Of a stretch of 42,365 bases of DNA, positions 1-11,390 are shown in pieces (the first letter of the stretch is position 1; each line of letters starts with the position of its first letter). The notes beneath the pieces were generated by a model. That model was not told the origin of the DNA and ran no database searches. It saw only the letters and a program-made list of their open reading frames with translations. Position numbers and translations under genes: made by a program. Source of the DNA: CAWEEP01 sp963808125. GTDB lineage: Bacteria; Chloroflexota; Dormibacteria; Aeolococcales; Aeolococcaceae. The DNA lies in contig CAWEEP010000075.1 in NCBI GenBank assembly GCA_963808125.1, forward strand, positions 1 through 42,365. The letters run 5' to 3'.

Positions 1-1806
1 TGGTGGCGACGAAGTCGCGCGTGGCCAGCTCGCCGTCCCGCGTCATGTCCCACAGCGCCGCCCCAGATCAGCGATCGGGCCAGGGGGTCGACAATCTCCC
101 CGGCGTGCTCCAGCACGGTGCGCAGCGACTGCTCGTCAAAGCGCAGCTTGGCGAAGGTGAGGTCGTCGTCGTTGACCAGGACGAGGTCGGCGCCGTCGGC
201 TCCCGCCAGGGCGGGGACCTCGGTGCGCTCCCCGCGGACGTCGACCCCGACGCGGCGGTACCGCGTGACGCCGCCGGCGTTGAGGCGGTACAGGCCGACC
301 TGGACGCGGTGGCCGCGCAGGGTGGGGTGCCCGGGCGCCGCCGACTGGAGGATGGCGAGGCTCTCGATGCGACCGCCGGCGACCCGCACCTCGGGGCGCA
401 GGGTGTTCATGCCGGTGGTCTTCAACCACTCCGCCGACCACGTCGCCAGGTCGCGCCCCGAGGCCTCCTCGATGCAGCCGAGGAACTCGGCGAGCGCGGC
501 GTTGCTCCATCGGTATCGGCGGAAGTACTCCTGGACGCCCGCCTTGAAGGGGGCGGCGCCCACCCAGGCCACCAGCTGCTTGAGGACCGCGGCCCCCTTG
601 TGATAGGTGATGCCGTCGAAGTTCTGCCGCACCTCGTCGGTGTCGCGGCAGGGCGTCGAGATGGGGTGGGTGGAGCGGAGCTGATCCTGCCGCGCCGCCA
701 CCGACTTCACGGTGTTGGCGAAGTAGACCCAGGGCGTTGCGGAACTCGGTGGCCTCCACCAGGGCCTTGTTCGCCATGTCGGTGAGCCGGACAGGCTGGT
801 TGGGCCGGGAATTTCCCCACCAGCGCATGGTGGTGACGTCGCCGAAACCGTGGACGTGCGCCATACTCGTCGGAGCAGTGGTGCTCGCGCCGGCACGCCC
901 GCTGCATCTCCGTCGCCCGGCTGCGGAAGATGTAGGTCTCGTTGAAGGTGACGCAGCCCGGGTTCTCCATCGCCCCCCACGTTGAATCGGGAACCGAAGA
1001 AGCTGGGCTATTGTATTTCCGTCAGAAAGGATACCGGAAACCGAATTACCGGGCGAAGAAGTCGAGGCCCTGAGGGGTAATTGCCCGAAGAGTTCCTCGG
1101 CCTGCGCCTCCAAATAGCCGGCCAGGAACTCGCGGGCGTCAAGGCGAAGGCGGATCCCCTCGTGCTGGGACTCGACAACGCTGAACCGGCCGCCGGCGAT
1201 GGCCATGAGATAGGGGGGGAGGGGCGGCGTGACGTTGAAGCGCCACGTGCGCGTCCCGTCGCCGTGGTCGTCCACTCCCAGCGCCCTGCCGTTGCTGCAG
1301 AGCTGCCATGCGACGGAGGCGCGCACCGTGATGGTGAAAGCCGCCTTCAGGTCCGGCTGGTCGAAGCAGGCGAACACTTGTGGGCGTCGAACGGTTCCAT
1401 GTGGGTGTAGACGTACACCTCGCCGTCGACCGGGTCGACGGCCCGGTGGAGGCCGACGCCGACGCGCTGATAGCTGCAGTCGGCGATGATCTCGACAGAG
1501 TGGTGCCCCGCCGCCAGGCCGGCGAGCGGGATGCACGTGCCGTCATACCCGTCCAGGGCTGGGGGGGACGGCGAACCGTCGACGCCGACTGTGTGCAGCC
1601 GTCCGATTCGCCGACGTTGAGGTTGCAACGAAGGTCGACCCACCCTGGCGGCTGGTGAAGCCGATCCGCGATCGGCTGGAGAAGGTGGCGGCCTCGGGGT
1701 CGCCCGGCAGCTCCAGATCGAGCTGGTAGGTGACCTCATCGATCTGATCGGCGCGTTCTGACGCCTGCTCCTCGGTGAGGTTGTCACTGGCCATCGGGTG
1801 GGGCAT
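1..1806 (-). pseudogene. pepN: M1-family aminopeptidase (PepN-like), multiply frameshifted, 3' end outside window
   Basis: Zinc metallo-aminopeptidase that removes N-terminal residues from peptides in the cytoplasm. Recognisable M1 pieces occur in order but in different frames: an N-terminal beta domain, FACFDQPDLKAAF (about 1370-1330), the GAMEN exopeptidase motif followed by PGCVTFNETYIF (about 975-920), a remnant of the HExxH zinc motif before GFGDVTTMRWW (about 880-820), then MANKALVEATEF. The start at 1806 has GGAGA just upstream. At least five indels break the frame, and the HExxH region itself is scrambled. The tract 980-1080 is unusually AT-rich and hardly matches the family. I think this is mostly poor sequence near a contig end, but true decay cannot be excluded. 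The gene continues beyond base 1 and is divergent from the YceI gene. Confidence 0.75.
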
Positions 1807-2023
1807 TGGGTGTCTCCGTGGACGGGCAGGAGCACCCGGGCGGGCCGTGGGCCCGGGCACTTCCGGCAGCCGAGAGCGCCGCCGCTCCTGCGGGATGTCG
1901 CCGTGGTTCGCCTATTGTCCGGCAGAGCCCTGGCCGCCCGCAGACGAGCCTCACGGACCTGGGTGCCGGGTTCGCGGTTGCGCTTGGGGTGGGCGCACGC
2001 CCCCGCGCCGATCCCGCACCGTG

Positions 2024-2052
2024 TTGACAAGGATGGTTGAGAGGGATATAGT
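2024..2052 (+). promoter_or_regulatory. Sigma-70-type promoter of the YceI gene
   Basis: The -35 box TTGACA (2024-2029) is a perfect consensus. It is separated by 17 bp from TATAGT (2047-2052). The predicted transcription start is near 2059, which leaves a leader of about 35 nt holding the AGGAGA ribosome site at 2083-2088. This is the strongest promoter-like sequence I found in the window. Confidence 0.75.
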
Positions 2053-2093
2053 TGCCGATAGGATAATTGAAGCATCAACGACAGGAGACTCCA

Positions 2094-2674
2094 ATGCCCC
2101 GGTCCTGGCCATCCACCCCGACGCCCCTGACCCCCGGCGAGTACGCGCTCGACGCCAGCCACACCCGGGTGGGCTTCGCCGCCCGCCACCTCATGATCTC
2201 CAAGGTTCGCGGCAACTTCGAGAATGTCGAGGCCGTCATCCGGACATCGGCGAGAGCCCTGAGGAGTCGAGCGCCGAGGCGGTGATCCACACCGCCAGCG
2301 TCGACACCCATGACCAGAAGCGGGACGAGCACCTTCGCTCCGCCGACTTCTTCGACGCCGAGAAGTTCCCGACCATGAGCTTCCGCTCGACGCGGGTGGA
2401 GCGTGCCCGGGGGAGCCACTACACCGTCACCGGCGACCTCACCATCCGTGACCAGACCCACCCCATCACCCTCGACGTCGAGTACACCGGCGCCGCCAGG
2501 ACGCCGTGGGGCTCGACTGCCGCCGGCATCACCGCGTCGGCGGAGATCGATCGCGAGCAGTGGGGCCTGACCTGGAACGTGGCCCTGGAGACCGGCGGCC
2601 TTCTGGTGGGCAAGACGATCCAGTTGGAGATCGAGGCGGAGGTCGGCGCCGTCGCCGTCGCCGTCGCCGCCTGA
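2094..2674 (+). CDS. YceI-family lipocalin-like isoprenoid-binding protein (one frameshift)
   Basis: YceI proteins form a lipocalin-like barrel that binds polyprenyl chains; many are secreted or stress-induced. The first part carries the family opening (YALDASHTRVGFAARHLMIS), the middle has SVDTHDQKRDEHLRSADFF, and the end has the usual GLTWN and GKTIQLEIEAE strands. No signal peptide is visible. The ATG at 2094 is chosen because AGGAGA lies 5 nt upstream; an in-frame TTG at 2067 has none. The frame breaks at 2242-2243. The span is 2 nt over a codon multiple, so one base is missing or two are extra there. The gene has its own strong promoter and is followed by the Rieske fusion after about 100 bp. 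Confidence 0.8.
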
Positions 2675-2774
2675 CGTCGCCGGACGGCGACGGACGGCAC
2701 AGCAGCTCCCCAAAGGGGCCCCCAGCTTCCGGCGGGGTGGCCCCGGGGGAGCCGCGGGGGCACAATGGACGGCC

Positions 2775-3609
2775 ATGGGCCTCCGCGAGATCCTGGACAG
2801 GATCGAGGGACTGGAACTTCCTCGACTCCCTGGCCGACACCCTGAGCGGGATCGTCAACGCGGCGGTCGCGCCGGCCAAGAGCCTGCTCAGCGGCACCTG
2901 GCTCGGGCATCCGCTGCACCCCTTGCTCACCGACGTCCCCATCGGCTGCTGGAGTGGCGCCGTTGCCCTCGACCTCCTCGGCGGCGAGGCGGCCGGCGCC
3001 GCCGTGGACCCGCTGGTCGGGCTGGGCGTCCTGGCGGCGCTGCCCACCGCCGTGACCGGCCTCAACGACTGGGCCGACAGCTACGGCGGAGAGCGGCGGA
3101 TCGGCCTGATCCACGCCGCGGCCAACGGCGCGGCTCTCGGCCTCTTCGCCGCCTCCATGATGTCCCCTCGGCGCACCGCCCGCGGTCTGCGCCTCCTCGG
3201 GCTCGCCGCCCTCGGGGCGGGCGGGTATCTCGGCGGCCATCTCAGCTACGCCAAGGGAATGGGGGTGGACCATCAGGCCTTCATCGAGAAGTCGGGTGAC
3301 TGGGTCAACGCCCTCGCCGCCGCCGCCCTGGACGAGGGCGTGCCGACGCTGGCCCACGCCGGCAGCGTCCCGGTGCTCCTCTTTCGGCGCGGCACGCAGA
3401 TCTATTCCATCTCCGACGTCTGCCCGCACGCGGGCGGACCGCTGCACGAGGGCGACGTGGACGGGAACCTCTGCGTCACCTGCCCCTGGCACGGCAGCCG
3501 CTTCCAGCTCAGCGACGGACGGGCCGTCCACGGACCGGCCACGGCGCCGGCCACCGCCTACGAGACCAGGATCCACCGGGGACGGGTGCAGGTCCGGGCC
3601 GTCTCCTAG
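2775..3609 (+). CDS. DUF2231 membrane domain fused to a Rieske [2Fe-2S] domain (one frameshift)
   Basis: The N-terminal two thirds is a DUF2231-type membrane module opening with GTWLGHPLHPLLTDVPIGCW and containing several hydrophobic helices. The C-terminal 100 residues are a Rieske ferredoxin domain with the ligand pairs C-P-H (VCPHAGGPLHEG) and C-P-W-H (TCPWHGSRF). This suggests a membrane-anchored electron carrier, partner unknown. The start at 2775 lies in another frame than the rest; one extra base between about 2807 and 2825 explains it, and the span is 1 nt over a codon multiple. No clear ribosome site precedes 2775. It lies 72 bp upstream of nuoA, which fits a respiratory role, but nothing shows a direct link. 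Confidence 0.8.
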
Positions 3610-3666
3610 AGGCCCGCTGAAGCTCCCGCCGGGTGGGGCCCCTGCAGTGGTCGGGGCCGGCCTTGG

Positions 3667-3672
3667 TAAAAT
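3667..3672 (+). promoter_or_regulatory. Probable -10 element of the nuo operon, near-leaderless
   Basis: TAAAAT stands out in very GC-rich surroundings and ends 9 nt before the nuoA ATG, so transcription would begin at or a few bases before the start codon. There is no ribosome-binding site before nuoA, which fits a leaderless message. The -35 region (around 3643-3648, TGCAGT) is poor, so the call rests on the -10 and its position. Confidence 0.45.
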
Positions 3673-3681
3673 CCGCCCGAG

Positions 3682-4038
3682 ATGCTCTCGGACTACGCGC
3701 CGATCCTCGTCTTCCTGGCTGTGTGCATCCTCTTCGGCGCCGGCGTGCCGCTGCTCAGCGCGCTGCTCGGACCGCGGCGTCCAAGCGTCTCCAAGGGGCT
3801 CCCCTACGAGTTCGGCATCGTCCCCGTGGAACAGGCGCGGCGCCGCTTCTCGGTGAGCTTCTACGTCACCGCCATGCTCTTCATCATCTTCGACGTCGAA
3901 TCGATCTTCCTCTTCTCCTGGGCCACGATCGTCCGCAATCTCAGGGTTTTCGGCATCATCGAGATGGGGGTCTTCATCCTCGTGCTCCTCGTCGGCCTCG
4001 TCTACGTCTGGGTCAAGGGGGCACTGACGTGGGAGTGA
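3682..4038 (+). CDS. nuoA: NADH-quinone oxidoreductase subunit A
   Basis: Membrane subunit of complex I at the joint between the peripheral and membrane arms. The 118 residues are typical. Three hydrophobic helices are visible (about 6-28, 60-85, 92-114). The family core KGLPYEFGIVPVEQARRRFS and the acidic FDVESIFLFSW helix are intact. First gene of the nuo operon; the ATG follows a TAAAAT box by 9 nt. The last 10 nt overlap nuoB. Confidence 0.95.
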   Translation: MLSDYAPILVFLAVCILFGAGVPLLSALLGPRRPSVSKGLPYEFGIVPVEQARRRFSVSFYVTAMLFIIFDVESIFLFSWATIVRNLRVFGIIEMGVFILVLLVGLVYVWVKGALTWE

Positions 4039-4586
4039 GCGGAGAGGGCGTCCTGCGGGCCACCGTGGGCGACGCCGGCACCATCGCCCTGCCGCGCACC
4101 TCGGAGGCCGAGCGCACGGCGCTGCAGAGCGGCATCCTCACCACCACCGTGGAGAAGCTCGTCAACTGGGGCCGCTACAGCTCGCTGTGGCCGGCCCTCT
4201 ACGGTCTTGCCTGCTGCGCCATCGAGATGATGGGCACCGGGGCCGCCCGCTTCGACATGGCCCGCTTCGGCTGCGAGGTGTTCCGCGCGTCGCCGCGCCA
4301 GGCCGACGTGATGATCGTGAGCGGTCGCGTCTCGCAGAAGATGGCCCCGGTGCTGCGCCAGATCTACGACCAGATGCCGGAGCCCAAATGGGTCATCAGC
4401 ATGGGCGCCTGCGCCAGCAGCGGCGGCATGTTCAACAACTACGCCATCGTCCAGGGCGTCGACAAGGTGGTGCCCGTGGACGTGTTCATCCCCGGCTGCC
4501 CGCCCCGGCCCGAGGCCCTCCTCGACGCCGTGGTCAAGCTGCAGCAGAAGATCGCCGGCAGTCACCTCACCTCCTGGCGCGGGTGA
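4029..4586 (+). CDS. nuoB: NADH-quinone oxidoreductase subunit B (N2 cluster)
   Basis: Peripheral-arm subunit carrying the terminal [4Fe-4S] cluster N2 that reduces quinone. The ligand set is visible: adjacent C62-C63 (GLACCAIEMM), C128 (SMGACASSGGMF) and C157 (IPGCPPRP). I start at the GTG at 4029, which overlaps the end of nuoA and gives 185 residues; a second in-frame GTG at 4035 is equally possible. The frame is open much further upstream, but that part is not NuoB-like. Nine nt separate it from nuoC. Confidence 0.95.
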   Translation: MGVSGEGVLRATVGDAGTIALPRTSEAERTALQSGILTTTVEKLVNWGRYSSLWPALYGLACCAIEMMGTGAARFDMARFGCEVFRASPRQADVMIVSGRVSQKMAPVLRQIYDQMPEPKWVISMGACASSGGMFNNYAIVQGVDKVVPVDVFIPGCPPRPEALLDAVVKLQQKIAGSHLTSWRG

Positions 4587-4595
4587 GGCGCTGAG

Positions 4596-5174
4596 ATGAG
4601 TGGGGGCGGGGAGACTCCAGCACGTCCGGCGGCCGGATCGGCCGCTCTCGCCCTGCTCCTGCGCGAGCTGCCAGCCGCCGTGCTGGGTAGCGAGGAGGCG
4701 TTCGGCGAGGTGACCATCCGCGTGGGACGCGAGCGTCTCATCGAGGTCGCGCGGCTGCTGCGCGACCACGCCGAGGCGCGCTACGACCTCCCCCTCTACG
4801 TCACCGCGGTCGACTGGCCGGAGCGCGAACCGACCGCCCCCCGCTTCGACGTCGTGTACCAGCTCCGCTCGATGCGCCTCAACGACGTCGTCCGCCTCGT
4901 CGTGCAGGTCCCCGAGAGTGACCCGCGCGTGCCGACGTTGGAGGGGGTGTTCGCCGGCATGGACTGGCACGAGCGGGAGACCTACGACCTGCTCGGCATC
5001 CAGTTCGAGGGGCACCACGACCTGCGCCGCATCCTCCTCCCCGACGACTGGGACGGCCATCCGCTGCGCAAGGACTACGCCTCGTTCGGCGAGCCCATCG
5101 CCTTCACCCACAACCTGGAGTGGGCCATGCCCGCCCAGGAGCGACCGGACGGCATGCCGGGGCAGTCGCGCTGA
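4596..5174 (+). CDS. nuoC: NADH-quinone oxidoreductase subunit C
   Basis: Peripheral-arm (30-kDa-type) subunit that packs against NuoD at the quinone site. The 192 residues contain the family signature ERETYDLLGIQFEGHHDLRR followed by ILLPDDWDGHPLRKDY. Separate from nuoD, unlike the fused nuoCD of enterobacteria. Its TGA (5172-5174) shares a base with the nuoD ATG. Confidence 0.95.
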   Translation: MSGGGETPARPAAGSAALALLLRELPAAVLGSEEAFGEVTIRVGRERLIEVARLLRDHAEARYDLPLYVTAVDWPEREPTAPRFDVVYQLRSMRLNDVVRLVVQVPESDPRVPTLEGVFAGMDWHERETYDLLGIQFEGHHDLRRILLPDDWDGHPLRKDYASFGEPIAFTHNLEWAMPAQERPDGMPGQSR

Positions 5175-6460
5175 TGGCCACGCTGCCGCCCCCCGAGCCG
5201 CTGCGCTCCGACGCCGCCTCGAAGCGGTATGAGCACGGCCGCGCCATGCTCGGCGTCGACCCGGAGACCGACAGCATCGACCTGGTGCAGATCGATGAGG
5301 ACACCATGGAACTGAACATGGGTCCGCAGCACCCCTCGACGCACGGCGTGCTTCGGCTGGTGCTCGACCTGGACGGCGAGGTGGTGCGCGGCTGCCGGCC
5401 CGACATCGGCTTCCTCCACAGCGGCTTCGAGAAGGATTTCGAGCGCCACAGCTACCAGCAGTGCATTCCCTACACCGACCGGATGGACTACCTCTCGCCA
5501 CTCAGCAACAACCTCGGCTTCTCGCTGGCGGTGGAGAGGCTGCTGGGCGTCGAGGTGCCGCCTCGCGGCCAGTACATCCGCGTCATCATGTGCGAGCTGG
5601 CACGCATCGCCAGCCACCTCATCTGGTACGGGACCAGCGCCCTCGACCTCGGCGCGACGACCCCCTTCGTCTACGCCTGGCGGGAGCGGGAGAAGATCCT
5701 CGACATCAACGAGCTGGTCAGCGGGGTGCGCATGCACACCTCATTCATCCGCGTCGGCGGCCTCCTCGCCGACGTGCCCGACGAGTTCTACGCCATGGTC
5801 GAGGAGGTGGTGAAGACCTTCCCCCACTTCATCGACGACTACGAGACGCTGATCACCGGCAACCCCATCTTCCGCGAGCGCACCCGCGGCCTGGGGGTGA
5901 TCAGCGCCGAGGACGCCATCAGCTACGGCGTCACCGGGCCGACCCTGCGCGGCAGCGGTGTCGCCTATGACCTGCGCAAGGCCAAGCCGTACAGCTCGTA
6001 CGACCACTTCGACTTCGACGTCCCCGTCGGCGAGCACGGCGACATCTACGACCGCTACCTCGTGCGCATGCGCGAGATGCGCGAGTCGTTGCGCATCATC
6101 GACCAGGCCATGACCCACCTGCCCTCCGGGCCCGTGAACACCACCGACCGCCGGGTCGCGCTGCCGCCGCGCAACGAGATCAACACCAGCATGGAGTCGC
6201 TGATCCGCCACTTCAAGCTCGTCACCGAGGGATTCCGGCCGCCCCGGGGCACCGTGTACGAGGCCATCGAGTCGCCGCGTGGCGAGATCGGCTTCCTCAT
6301 CGTCAGCGACGGCACCAACCGGCCGTACCGCTGCAAGGTGCGGGCCCCATCCTTCAGCAACCTGAGCGCCCTGCCCCACATGGCCAAAGGGGAGATGCTC
6401 CCCGACCTCGTCGCCGTCGTCGGCTCCATCGACATCCTCCTCGGCGACGTCGACCGATGA
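5174..6460 (+). CDS. nuoD: NADH-quinone oxidoreductase subunit D
   Basis: 49-kDa-type subunit forming the quinone pocket with NuoB, related to the large subunit of NiFe hydrogenases. Clear motifs: MGPQHPSTHGVLRLVLDLDG, the first-helix RPDIGFLHSGFEK, ELARIASHLIW, and the C-terminal VVGSIDILLGDVDR. I start at the ATG at 5174, which overlaps the nuoC stop, giving 428 residues; the frame is open further upstream inside nuoC. The last 4 nt (ATGA) overlap nuoE. Confidence 0.95.
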   Translation: MATLPPPEPLRSDAASKRYEHGRAMLGVDPETDSIDLVQIDEDTMELNMGPQHPSTHGVLRLVLDLDGEVVRGCRPDIGFLHSGFEKDFERHSYQQCIPYTDRMDYLSPLSNNLGFSLAVERLLGVEVPPRGQYIRVIMCELARIASHLIWYGTSALDLGATTPFVYAWREREKILDINELVSGVRMHTSFIRVGGLLADVPDEFYAMVEEVVKTFPHFIDDYETLITGNPIFRERTRGLGVISAEDAISYGVTGPTLRGSGVAYDLRKAKPYSSYDHFDFDVPVGEHGDIYDRYLVRMREMRESLRIIDQAMTHLPSGPVNTTDRRVALPPRNEINTSMESLIRHFKLVTEGFRPPRGTVYEAIESPRGEIGFLIVSDGTNRPYRCKVRAPSFSNLSALPHMAKGEMLPDLVAVVGSIDILLGDVDR

Positions 6461-7029
6461 GCGTGCTCTCTGCGGCGACCCGCGCCGAGATCACGCGACA
6501 GCGCGAGCGCTATCCCCAGGCGCGCAGCGCCATCCTCCCGGCGCTCTGGGCGGTGCAGGACAGCCTCGGCCATCTGAGCCCGGAGGGCATGGCCGAGGTG
6601 GCCCTGCTCCTGCGCCTGGAGCCGAGCGAGGTCCAGGCGGTCGCCACCTTCTACTCCATGTACTTCGACAAGCCGGCGGGACGCCACCACGTCCTGGTCT
6701 GCGCCAACGTCTCCTGCGCGCTGCGCGGCGCAGACGCCATCGCGGCCCACCTCGAGCGGTCCCTGGGATGCGCCTCGGGGGAGACCACCGCCGACCAGCA
6801 GTTCACATGGGAGCGGACGGTGGAGTGCCTGGGCGCCTGCGGCGGGGCCCCGGCGATGCAGGTGGACCATCACTTCCAGGAGAACCTCACGGCGGAGCGG
6901 GTGGACGCCATCCTCGCCGCCCTGCGGGCCGCGCCGGCGGGGGAGGGGAACCCCGCTGTGGCGACCCCGCCCACCCCGAAGGCTCCCGCCCGCCGTGCCC
7001 GCCCCCGCCCCCGTGGCGGCGACTTGTAG
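6457..7029 (+). CDS. nuoE: NADH-quinone oxidoreductase subunit E
   Basis: 24-kDa-type subunit with the [2Fe-2S] cluster N1a. Ligands are C82 and C87 (CANVSC) and C124 and C128 (CLGACGG). The helical part has the usual LSPEGMAEVALLLRLEPSEV and VATFYSMYFDKP. At 190 residues it has a C-terminal tail of about 25 residues rich in Pro, Ala and Arg that is not part of the fold. Fifteen nt separate it from nuoF. Confidence 0.95.
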   Translation: MSVLSAATRAEITRQRERYPQARSAILPALWAVQDSLGHLSPEGMAEVALLLRLEPSEVQAVATFYSMYFDKPAGRHHVLVCANVSCALRGADAIAAHLERSLGCASGETTADQQFTWERTVECLGACGGAPAMQVDHHFQENLTAERVDAILAALRAAPAGEGNPAVATPPTPKAPARRARPRPRGGDL

Positions 7030-7044
7030 GATCGGGCGCTCGAA

Positions 7045-8335
<1,291 letters not shown>

Positions 8336-10289
8336 ATGAGCGCTGAGAAGACGAGCGGGGCCAAGAAGCCGGCCCCTGACCCGCTGGTCACCGTCACCAT
8401 CGACGGCCGTCCCGTCCGTGTCGCCCCCGGCACCCTGCTCCTCGACGCAGCCACCCTGGTGGGAATCCACATCCCCGTCTACTGCGCCCACCCCAAGATG
8501 GACCCCGTCGCCGTCTGCCGGATGTGCCTGGTGCAGGTCGAGAAGATGCCCAAGCTGCAGCCGGCCTGCGCCACCGTGGTCACGGATGGCATGGTGGTGG
8601 CGACGCAGAATGATGCGGTCGCCAAGGTCCGCGAGGGGGTGCTGGAGTTCCTCCTTCTCAACCATCCCCTCGACTGCCCGGTCTGCGACCGCGGCGGCGA
8701 GTGCGACCTCCAGGACTTCGCCGCCCGCTATGGCCCCCAGACCTCGCGCTTCCCCATCACCGAGAAGGTCCACTTCAACAAGGCGGTGCCGCTCTCCGAC
8801 CGCATCGAGCTGGACCAGGAGCGCTGCATCCTGTGCTGGCGCTGCACCCGCTTCTACGAGGAGATCACCGGCGAGAAGGAGCTGGTCCTCCAGGAGAGGG
8901 GCGTCCACACCCTGGTTGCCACCTTCAACGGCCAGCCGCTGCGCTCCGAGTTCCAGGGCAACCTTCCCGAGGTCTGCCCCGTGGGGGCGCTGACCCACGT
9001 CCAGTACCGCTTCACCTCGCGTCCCTGGGACCTGCAGCGGACTCCGTCCGTGTGCGCCGAATGCTCATATGGCTGCAACCTCAACGTGGACGCGCGCGAC
9101 TTCGCGATCAAGCGCTTCGCCTCCCGGGACAATCCCCTGGTCGACGACATGTGGCTGTGCGACCGCGGCCGCTATTCCTTCCCGCGCTGGAACGCGACGC
9201 AGCGGATCCGGCGGCCGATGGTTGGCGGGCGGGGGGATGCTCCCATGCCGGCCACCGTCGAGGATGCCGTGGCCGCCGCCGCGCGGGAGCTGCTCCGGGT
9301 CCGCGAGGAGCACGGCAGCGGGGCCATCGCGGTCCTCGGCTCGCCGGAGAGCACCAACGAGGAGCTGTGGCTCCTTCAGCGGATCGCCCGAGAGGTTCTC
9401 GGCACCGCGAGCATCGACCACCAGATGGAGCCCTTCCCCGGCCTGGCCCCGGAGGAGCACTCGCTGGGGATCGCCGAGATCGAAGTCCTGCCGCGCCGTG
9501 GTCGTCCTCGGCGCCGAGCCCGAGCACAGCGCCCCGGTGCTGACACTCCGCCTCTTCAAGGCGCAGACCAAGAGGGGCGTCGCCGTCCACCGTCTCGACC
9601 ACGACGCCTCCGCCGCCTCCGCCGTCGCCGCCGTCGGAACGGGGCAAGGGCTGGTGGGGCTCATCGCCGACGAGACCAACCGCGCCCACGCCGGCCGGGT
9701 GGCCGCGGCGCTGGCCGACGCCCACCTCTCCGTCAAGCGCCTCACCGTCACCCGCGGTGTCAACGGCCGGGGCGCCAAGGACCTGGGCGTCCTGCCCCAT
9801 CTGCGTCCCGGCTACCGGGCCGTGGCGGGCGCCGCGGGCAAGGGTGGACGGGAGATCCTGGAGGCGGCGGCCGCCGGCGCCATCCGCGCCCTCGTCCTCC
9901 TCGACGGCGCCTCCCTCGCGGTGGGCGGCGACGACACCGGCCTGCTCCGCGAGGCCCTGGGCCGGGCCGAGGTCGTGGTCGCCCTGGAGAGCCGGCCCAG
10001 CCTCGTCAGCGAGAACGCCACCGTGCTCATCCCGGGGCACGCCTTCGTCGAGAAGCAGGGCAGCGTCACCAGCACCGAGGGCCGGGTGCAGCGCATCCGG
10101 CCGGCCCTGCCCCCGGCGACCGCCACGCCGGCGGAGACCCGGGTGCTCTGCATGCTGGCGGCAGCCCTCGGCGCCGAGGGCTGGGCCAGTGACCCGGTGG
10201 CGGTTCGCCGCGAGATCGCCGCACAACTCCCCGCCTTCGCCGCCGCCGGCAACGGCGGCAGGGCCCTGTTCACGGTGGCCCGGCGGTGA
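8336..10289 (+). CDS. nuoG: NADH-quinone oxidoreductase subunit G (one frameshift)
   Basis: 75-kDa-type subunit of the electron-input module. Domains in order: plant-type [2Fe-2S] ferredoxin (CAHPKMDPVAVCRMCLVQVE), the cysteine-rich G domain (HPLDCPVCDRGGECDLQDF, then CILCWRCTRFYEE), a further [4Fe-4S] site (CAECSYGCNLNVDARD), and a molybdopterin-oxidoreductase-like C-terminal domain. The frame breaks near 9485; dropping one base of GAAGTCC gives EIESCRAVVVLGAEPEHSAP, a normal family reading. About 650 residues, at the short end for NuoG. The GTGA at 10286-10289 overlaps nuoH. Confidence 0.93.
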
Positions 10290-11368
10290 TCGGCGCCTGG
10301 TACAGCTCCTCCATCGGTCCCGACTGGTGGACCGTGATCGTCGTCAAGGCGGTCATCATCGTCGGCTTCCTCACCACCGCGGCCGCCTACCTCACCCTCG
10401 CCGAGCGGAAGGTGGCGGCCCGCATCCAGCTGCGCATCGGCCCCAACCGGGTCGGCCCCTTCGGCTTCCTCCAGCCGGCGGCCGACGCCGTCAAGCTGCT
10501 CTTCAAGGAGAACACCTCCCCGTCGGGCAGGGACAAGCTGCTCTACCTCGTCGCCCCCAGTCTGGCGGGGGCGGCGGCCATCCTCGCCTTCGCCGCCATC
10601 CCCGTCAGCGCCGTGCAGTGCCTCGGCGGTCCCCACATCGGCCAGGCGCAGCTCGTCTGCCCCTCCGGCTACCCCCTCCACTGGGACGTCGTCCACGTCA
10701 ACATCGGCCTCCTCTTCATCCTCGCCGTCACCTCGATCAGCGTCTACTCGCTCTTCCTGGGGGGCTGGTCGGCGAACAGCAAGTACTCCCTGCTCGGCGG
10801 CCTCCGAGCCTCGGCGCAGCTGATCTCCTACGAGATGGCGGTCGGCTTCGCCCTCATCGGCCCCGTCATCCTGGCCGGCTCCCTCGACCTGGAGCAGATC
10901 GTCAGCGGCCAGGCCCATCTCTGGTACGTCTTCGAGCAGCCGCTCGCCTTCCTCCTCTACTTCACGGCGGCCCTGGCGGAGACCAATCGGGCCCCCTTCG
11001 ACCTGCCCGAGGCGGAGACGGAGCTGGTCGGCGGCTACCACACGGAGTACGGCTCGATGCGCTTCGGCCTCTACTTCCTCGGCGAGTACGTGAACATGGT
11101 GATCGTCGCCTCCATCGCCACCTCGCTCTTCCTCGGTGGCTGGCTCTCGCCGCTGCCGACGGCGTGGCCGCTCCTCGGCTACATCCCCGGTTTCGTCTGG
11201 TACCTGGCCAAGGTCTCGGTGCTTCTCTTCGTCATGATGTGGATTCGCTGGACGCTGCCCCGGCTGCGCTACGACCGGCTCATGAACCTGGGCTGGAAGG
11301 TGCTCATGCCGCTGGGCCTGCTCAACGTCATGCTCACCGGCACCATCGTGGCGCTGAGGGCGGCGTGA
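10286..11368 (+). CDS. nuoH: NADH-quinone oxidoreductase subunit H
   Basis: Membrane subunit that shapes the quinone channel. The 360 residues carry the conserved AERKVAARIQLRIGPNRVGP near the N-terminus, LKFKEN-like LLFKENTSPSGRDK, the acidic loop AETNRAPFDLPEAETELVGG and a C-terminal WIRWTLPRLRYDRLMNLGWK. About eight hydrophobic helices. GTG start within the nuoG stop. A 22-nt gap precedes nuoI. Confidence 0.95.
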   Translation: MIGAWYSSSIGPDWWTVIVVKAVIIVGFLTTAAAYLTLAERKVAARIQLRIGPNRVGPFGFLQPAADAVKLLFKENTSPSGRDKLLYLVAPSLAGAAAILAFAAIPVSAVQCLGGPHIGQAQLVCPSGYPLHWDVVHVNIGLLFILAVTSISVYSLFLGGWSANSKYSLLGGLRASAQLISYEMAVGFALIGPVILAGSLDLEQIVSGQAHLWYVFEQPLAFLLYFTAALAETNRAPFDLPEAETELVGGYHTEYGSMRFGLYFLGEYVNMVIVASIATSLFLGGWLSPLPTAWPLLGYIPGFVWYLAKVSVLLFVMMWIRWTLPRLRYDRLMNLGWKVLMPLGLLNVMLTGTIVALRAA

Positions 11369-11390
11369 TGCGGCCGGAGGTACCGTAGCG

